Source of the DNA: Flaccisagitta enflata
Taxonomy: Eukaryota > Chaetognatha > Sagittoidea > Aphragmophora
DNA: 64,000 bases
Direction: 5' to 3'
Assembly (NCBI GenBank): GCA_965153355.1
Contig: OZ231128.1
Coordinates: forward strand, 1,178,001 to 1,242,000
A model generated the notes under the pieces. That model was not told the DNA's origin. It did not search any database and saw only the letters and a program-made list of their open reading frames with translations. The translations under genes and the position numbers were made by a program. Below are positions 58,607 through 64,000 of the stretch, piece by piece; within the stretch, counting starts at the first letter, position 1, and every line of letters begins with the position of its first letter.

Positions 58607-58760
58607 GCACTTTGAGCAAATTGATGAAGCTAAAATTCTGCAAATTAGTGGTTGCTCCTACAGTATTATACTAAAAGTTTTTTTTCCCTGAGGTAAGCGG
58701 TAGGGGTATACCATACCCCATTTGTCAACCCTTTAGGGTCTATACATTATCAGCAAAATA

Positions 58761-59771
58761 TCAATCCCCTGACTGTATAGATACTCAGGTTTTGAGCTTC
58801 CTGTATTTCTAGGTCTAGACGACATATACTTTACATCAATTTTGTTGACTGAAACCTTTAATAGTTAACCTCATCAACTTCCCTTGATGCATTTTTTCTA
58901 ATAAAATCCATTTAGGGGCCATTGAAGTTGCAAAAACCTGCATTTTTGAATAAACAGCACTTAGCAGATAAACTAATGTCAAAATCTGATTTTCTGTTTT
59001 TTTTTACACACATGTCATGGCCGTCCATAGTTTCTACTTTTATCATGACCAACTGAGATACTCTGGTTCAAATCTTAGCTCATAACTTGCAAAAGAAGTA
59101 TAGTTTTTAAGCAAAAGACAAAATTTTTTTGCACATCCTGTTAGAATTACTTTAAAAATACCATGTTGTTATCTCATTGACTCTCAGCTATCTAGCAATT
59201 TGAGATCTTTTTCATGATGAAAATGACAAAATAATGGCCCAATTCAAAAGAAATTCTAAAAGCTGTCTGTATACATTTGGACAGTTTCAAAGTGTCATAA
59301 CTTGCTAAATTTTATTCGCAATGAGATGATTTTTTTCTTCAAAATTCACATCTCAAAAAATCTATCAAATGAGACCATGCTGGTTCTTGTATCTTTATTT
59401 GTTAAGAAATGACAGCAGAAAAAAGAAAACCCTTGCTTTTTGCCGGTGCAGCGGGGCATTTTTTTCCTAGTTAGTTGAAGATGGCGCACTGGTGCAGAGC
59501 ACCAAATCTACAAAGAAATAGCATTAAGATGGATGAGTTAAGCTCTTCCCAGGCTGGCGCTGACCAATCTGGATCTCTATCCTGTTGAAAACTTGTGGAG
59601 TTAAATACGGAACTTGCAGCAACACAAGAAAACAGCATTAAAACCATGGCTGGAAAAAATTGTATGTAAGGTTAGGTACAACATCACTACAGAGTACCTC
59701 TAATTTCTCTACAAGTCACTGTCACAGTGTGTGCAGGCGGCGGTGAATCCCAAAGACAGTGATGCTAATTA
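58761..59771. other. Arm sequence, no gene
   Basis: Includes the rest of the ACAGGGTG-family element to 59,141, then non-coding sequence matching 720-2,017 of the left arm. Confidence 0.45.
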
Positions 59772-60344
59772 CAGGGCATTTCACGTGTATTCTAAAATGA
59801 CATATCTCTGCTTCAAGTATTTATTTTTAACTCCTGAAAAAAGATCTAAAAAGATTATGATCTGCAGATTTCACATTTAAAATCCCATGATATTGCGATA
59901 ATTTTTAAAGCGACCAAGCAGATTTGAAGTAGATTAATGATTTCAGACTCTGCCATTTCTGCTTCTTTTTTATCAATGGTGCAAAACTATTCATTTTTGA
60001 ATACATGAAATCTTAATATTTTGCATTTTAGATTTTTGAAATCTACATGATTAAAGCTTTAAAATGAATAAAGCCAGGCTCTGTAGCTAGTGATAACCAC
60101 TTTTTGGTGATTAAGTTTTGTGTCATACCAAAATTTTGTGAAAAGATACCAGGCACTCTGAAATCACATACAGACTTAAAAACCATATGGTTGCTTCAAA
60201 AATGATCGCAATATCATAACATTTTACATGTGAAATCTGCAGATTATGATCTTTCTAGATCTTTTTCTTTTCAGATTTTAAAAAAAATCATTTGAAGCAG
60301 AGATACATCATTTTAGAATACCTCAAAACGCGTGAAACACCCTG
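59772..60344. mobile_element. 573-bp TA-targeted MITE, right arm only
   Basis: CAGGGCATTTCACGTGT at the left and the inverse of CAGGGTGTTTCACGCGT at the right, with TA duplicated (59,770-59,771 and 60,345-60,346). The left arm has one TA at 710-711 in an intact site. Inverted homology extends about 150 bases (TCTAAAATGACATATCTCTG; GAAATCTGCAGATTATGATC). Confidence 0.9.
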
Positions 60345-60437
60345 TATTTGATGAGTTTTGACATGTTTGCTCTCCACTTCTAGTCAACAAAAGAACTTAT
60401 ACAACCACTGTCTGGATATCTATGGCCAATTTTTAGC

Positions 60438-60878
60438 ACCCATTCTTGAGATGATGTCACAGCAGAGATGGAGTATTCATGTTCAAAATACTCATGCTCC
60501 TTAACTGGTTTTGTGATTTGATGGATAGGTTTGAATGGATGAATGTTTGACTCATTGATGCTAGGTCAACAGGCAGTTTTGCCTTCCTTCACTAGCTGCA
60601 TGAATTTGAATTTGAATTTAACCGTTTAATTAAGAATTTCCAGACACAACTCAAATGAAAGATCTTTTTAAGAGCTTTCTAAACATCACCAATTTTGATA
60701 AGTTTATAATACTAAAGTGTGTATGTGGAATAGTAAATACAGTATGAAACATCTCGTTTGCAAGATTTTATGGCAGCATATTTCAAAAAGTAATACAGAT
60801 AATTCGACTGTAAAAAGAGTTTCTTGAAGATGATTGTATGGCATTTTCTTATGAACAATTGTTATGGATTTTTGAAAA
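60438..60878. other. Sequence outside the inverted repeat, no gene
   Basis: No partner within the window because the left arm ends at base 1. A TTTCCAGACACAACTCAAATG segment resembles sequence near 7,345. Otherwise unassigned. Confidence 0.4.
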
Positions 60879-61090
60879 AACAAGGCCGGACACACGGCTA
60901 CCGAAGTCGCGTGCGGGTGGGCAGGGGCCATATTTGAGGTCACTAGACCATTTGGGCAGGAGCGGTGATGTCAAAGAAATAAAATCATAAAAGAAAGTAA
61001 AGTGTGACTGACCGACCAACCGACCGACCGACCGACCGACCAACTGACCGACGGACAAAGCGGGTTGTAGAGTCGCGTGCACGCGACTAA
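60879..61090 (+). mobile_element. Family A element (complete)
   Basis: AACAAGGCCGGACACACGGC, AAGTCGCGTGCGGGTGGG, CATTTGGGCAGGAGCGGTG, a GACCGACCGACCGACCG run and GTCGCGTGCACGCGACTAA, which folds as a perfect 16-base hairpin before ACTAA. Confidence 0.85.
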
Positions 61091-61771
61091 AAATCTGATA
61101 CCATTGACACGAAAGGAAGAAAAGTTGAATTCTGCAAAAAATAATTCTTTCATAAAATTTTGAAAAAAGTTGCTTGTTTCTCTGTGTTTCCAAAAATGTT
61201 TTTTGAAGCAAATATAGTGTTAACAACTCAAATATTTTGAAATGAGATGAATTCTTTTTTTAGAAATCAGTTTAACAACAATATGACAAATAGCCTATTT
61301 TGCATAGCATGATTATTAGTTCATGAGTGAAATGAGGATTTTTTTTTTGAAAATCTTTGAAAATTGTTAAGAGAGTTTTTTCAGAATTGAATTTTCTTTA
61401 TTACTTTTTTAGTTATGAAGACATATATTGTTGCAAATGAGATGAATTACATTTTGTTATACAAAGATTAACTAGCTTTTATTTTGTTTCCATGATTTTG
61501 CTGTACAGTCCAGATAGTATCAGTATCAATATGAAATGGACATTTTCTACAAAAATCAATATTTTCCAAGATATTCAAAAACACATTAGGCATAGGAGAA
61601 ATGCCAGAAAACTGGTTGCTTAGGAGAAGCATATATTCTCTTAGTTTTACTGAAATCTGATCTTTTTTTCTTAAATCATTTTTTTCTTAATTGGAAAATA
61701 GAAAAGTTGCATGCGCTTCAGGCTGATGAGAGAATGAAATGCTCTACTGGAACTCTTTTGGAGAAGCCAAT
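61091..61771. other. AT-rich non-coding stretch
   Basis: No gene or repeat end recognised. Confidence 0.4.
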
Positions 61772-62432
61772 CAGGCCAGTATTTAGACTACCTCGGTCGC
61801 GTGCAGGTGGGCGGGGGCCATATTTGAGGTCACTAGACCATTTGGGTAGAAGCAGTGAGGTAAAAAAATCCATGATAGTCGCAAAAGCGTTAGATGGTCA
61901 GCGGTACCCGTGCCCTGCTTAAGTGGGTTATGATTGTAGTAGTTGAGGGGGGAGCAGGGCAGCGGCCCCAAAGGGGTCAATGACCTATGCTTTCACATAT
62001 GGGGGAATTTTGCCTCCTCCTTCTCCTTCCCCTCCTCCCTACCCCCCTCCCCCAACCTTCAGGTCCATTTCTCAGCCACGAGGCCCACATCTCCGCCTCA
62101 AGGCCCAAATCCCAGTCTTGAGGCTAGGATATAGGCCTCGAGGATGGGAATTTGGCCTCAAGGCTCGGATTTGGACCTTTAGGCAGGGATTTGAGCCTCA
62201 AAACTGGGATTTGGGCCTCAAGGCTGGGATATGGGCCTCAAGGCTGAGATATGGGCCTGGAGGTTGAGGGGGGGGGGATACAAAGATGGAGGAGAAGGAG
62301 GAGGAGGAAAAATTTCCCCATATGTGAAAGCATAGGTTGGGGTCACTGCCCAAAAAAGTAAGTTGTGACTGACCGACCAACCGACGGAGGGATGGACTAA
62401 GCGGGGTGTAGAGTCGTGTAGCACAGGACTAT
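61772..62432 (+). mobile_element. Composite: family A element with nested foldback B
   Basis: The A 5' half (CCTCGGTCGCGTGCAGG, CATTTGGGTAGAAGCAGTG) leads to module GTCGCAAAAGCGTTAGATGG and GGTACCCGTGCCCTGC. Foldback B (61,957-62,352) follows. Then comes the A 3' half (AAAGTAAGTTGTGACTGACC, GTAGAGTCGTGTAGCACAGG). It is independent of the arm copies, so the nesting recurs. Confidence 0.75.
61957..62352. mobile_element. Foldback element B, core type 1
   Basis: GGGCAGCGGCCCCAAAGGGG and AATGACCTATGCTTTCACAT at the left. Core units are CGAGGCCCACATCTCCGCCT, flipping near 62,120 to TTGAGGCTAGGATATAGGCC. The right end is CCCCATATGTGAAAGCATAG and a damaged GGGGTCACTGCCC. Confidence 0.75.
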
Positions 62433-62482
62433 AAAGAAAAGCAGCTGGAATATGCAAGGGGGATAAATGATTGAAAGAGGGC

Positions 62483-62527
62483 TTGGACGTAACAAGGCCA
62501 ACATCTATAAGTCGCGTGCTAGACATA
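62483..62527 (+). repeat. Family A 5' end fragment
   Basis: AACAAGGCCAACATCTATAA followed by GTCGCGTGCTAGAC. Confidence 0.5.
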
Positions 62528-62627
62528 CATATGTACTTAATTACACAATCGCATAACCAAAAATGACTGAAAATTACTTAAAATGACACAAAATGATTCA
62601 ATTGGCTGAACAGGTTGCCCAAGGGCA

Positions 62628-63129
62628 ATATGTGGTCAGCGATACCCGTTGCCCTGCTTTGCATGGTTGTAAATCGGAATGAGAGGAAGCAGGGCAGTGG
62701 CTTTGAAGGGGACGAAGTCCTGTAGAACACAGGTGGACTTTTGTTCGTCCATTCGTCCATCCATCCGTCAGTCCCCCCCAGGCCCTCTCAGGCCTGAAAT
62801 CTGCCCTCTCAGGCCTGAAATCTACCCTCTCAGGCCTGAAATCTGCCCTCTCAGGCCTTGAATCTGCGAGGGAAGATTTAAGGCCTGAGAGGACAGGTTT
62901 CAGGCCTGAGAAAGCGGATTTCAGGCCTGAGAGGGCAGATTCAAGGCCTGAGAGGGCAGATTTCAAGCCTGAGAGGGCAGATTTCAGGCCTGAGAGGGCA
63001 GATTTCAGGCCTTAGAGGGCCTGGGGGAGACTAACAAACAAACGGACGGACGGGCAAACGGGCAAACGGACGAACGAAAGTCCCCCTATGTTCTACAGGA
63101 CTTTGTCCCCTTTGGGGCCGCTGCCCAAA
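62628..63129. mobile_element. Foldback element B, core type 2
   Basis: GTGGTCAGCGATACCCG precedes GGGCAGTGGCTTTGAAGGGG, AGTCCTGTAGAACACAGGTG and a GTCCATCCATCC run. Core units GGCCTGAAATCTGCCCTCTC flip near 62,870 to GAGAGGGCAGATTTCAGGCC. The right end is TATGTTCTACAGGACTTTGT, GGGGCCGCTGCCC. Confidence 0.8.
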
Positions 63130-63283
63130 AAGGAGTTAAAATGACTTTAATTGAATTCAATTCAATGGGAAATGTGCATTTTTTTTACTTTTTTGTAAAT
63201 TTTCCATGTTATTTTTTAGAAAGTTGGTATTGTATTTTCCTTTCAATTCAATGGGAATTTGAGGCTTGAGAAGCTTGGAGAGG

Positions 63284-63372
63284 GAATGGATGGATGGAAT
63301 GGATATGGAATGGAAGGACGGATATATGGAATGGATATGGAATGGAAGGACGGATATATGGACGGATGGACA
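63284..63372. repeat. GGATATGGAATGGAAGGAC tandem repeat
   Basis: A unit of about 34 bases (ATGGAATGGAAGGACGG and ATATATGGAATGG) occurs two and a half times. Confidence 0.8.
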
Positions 63373-63375
63373 CAC

Positions 63376-64000
63376 ATTTGGAAATTCACCCCCGTGTCCT
63401 AAAAAGGAAGGGGAGTGATAGATAAGGCGAGGGATAACAAAAGAGAAGACATGGGAGAGGGTTGAAGAGAAGGGAAGAAAAACATAAACATTTACAGCTT
63501 ATTTCTTGCGGCTGAAGCCTCCTTTATGTAACAATGAAATACTGTTGCACTGTAGTTCTGAACAAATACAGTACTACTATAGTACTACTAACGTCTGTAC
63601 CAATAAAAGTTGCAAGCTAAACTAGGATAGCTACAGAGATCATTTGTGGAGATTTTAGTGACCCTCGGAGTTTGTTTAGGTATGTAAACAAACAGACAAA
63701 AAATGACCAAATTTTTGGAGGTCCAAAACCCAGGCAAGAAAAAAATTTCAAAACATCTTTTTGGTGAAAGATGCTTTAGACAAGCTCCCTGAAGAGTCGA
63801 GAACAGGTTATCCCATAGAAAAGAGTAAACTTCTTTGTTTATTTTTGTTTTGAAAAAATGCTCAAATTTGCAAAAAACTTAGAGCCCAGAAAAGCCTGGT
63901 CGGCCATGTTTTTTAGCATCTTTTATCACCATGGAATCCAGCAAAATCAGCAGCAGCACTGCAGATCTGTATTCTTGGAGGAGTTTATCTATTGTTTTGG
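63376..64000. other. Non-coding sequence to window end
   Basis: No reading frame, repeat end or RNA gene is supported. Confidence 0.4.

Overview
The window is eukaryotic and almost certainly from an invertebrate metazoan. It has a secreted two-Ig-domain protein exon bounded by GT/AG splice signals, a Jockey-type non-LTR retrotransposon, a broken BEL/Pao LTR retrotransposon, many TA-, 8-bp- and T-run-targeted small DNA elements, and very long CA, GA and TTC microsatellites. Nothing fixes the phylum. The Helitron/Helentron-like repeats with GGTC/CCGT cores recall elements known from molluscs, flies and echinoderms, but that is only a hint.

The main layout is one giant imperfect inverted repeat. 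The left arm (1 to about 18,402) matches the reverse complement of the right arm (about 32,250 to 60,437). The arms enclose a 13.8-kb spacer holding the Jockey-like LINE (about 19,970-25,370), paired foldback repeats, an unrecognised cysteine-rich protein exon (minus strand, 26,863-27,485) and a truncated BEL/Pao element (28,654 to about 32,249). The left arm runs off the window edge; sequence after 60,437 has no partner here. The arms differ by point changes (roughly 1% near the Ig exon, several percent in repeats, judged by eye) and by many insertions. Each insertion gives a filled site facing an empty site, so element ends and target duplications can be read directly.

Left-arm-only segments are 42-655, 4,135-6,556, 7,876-8,010 and 11,563-16,208. 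Right-arm-only segments are 32,916-36,213, 38,314-38,449, 38,642-48,654, 50,118-51,070, 53,973-54,165, 54,696-55,460, 56,160-57,986, 59,772-60,344 and an extra copy of a 443-bp tandem unit near 53,190. Nearly all long microsatellites lie inside these arm-specific segments.

Two repeat families dominate. Family A is a 135-230-bp element with a CGCG hairpin end, a GGTC/CCGT tetranucleotide core and insertion into T runs without clear target duplication; it looks like a non-autonomous Helentron-like element. Family B is a foldback element whose ends carry GGGCAGCGGCCCC plus a CCCC-TTCG-GGGG hairpin and whose interior is an inverted minisatellite. At least three different minisatellite cores occur between the same ends, and B is nested in A in several copies.

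The only host-like coding sequences are the Ig exon, present once per arm (10,019-10,748 minus; 48,806-49,544 plus), and the exon at 26,863-27,485. All other long open frames are mobile-element genes or low-complexity translations of microsatellites.
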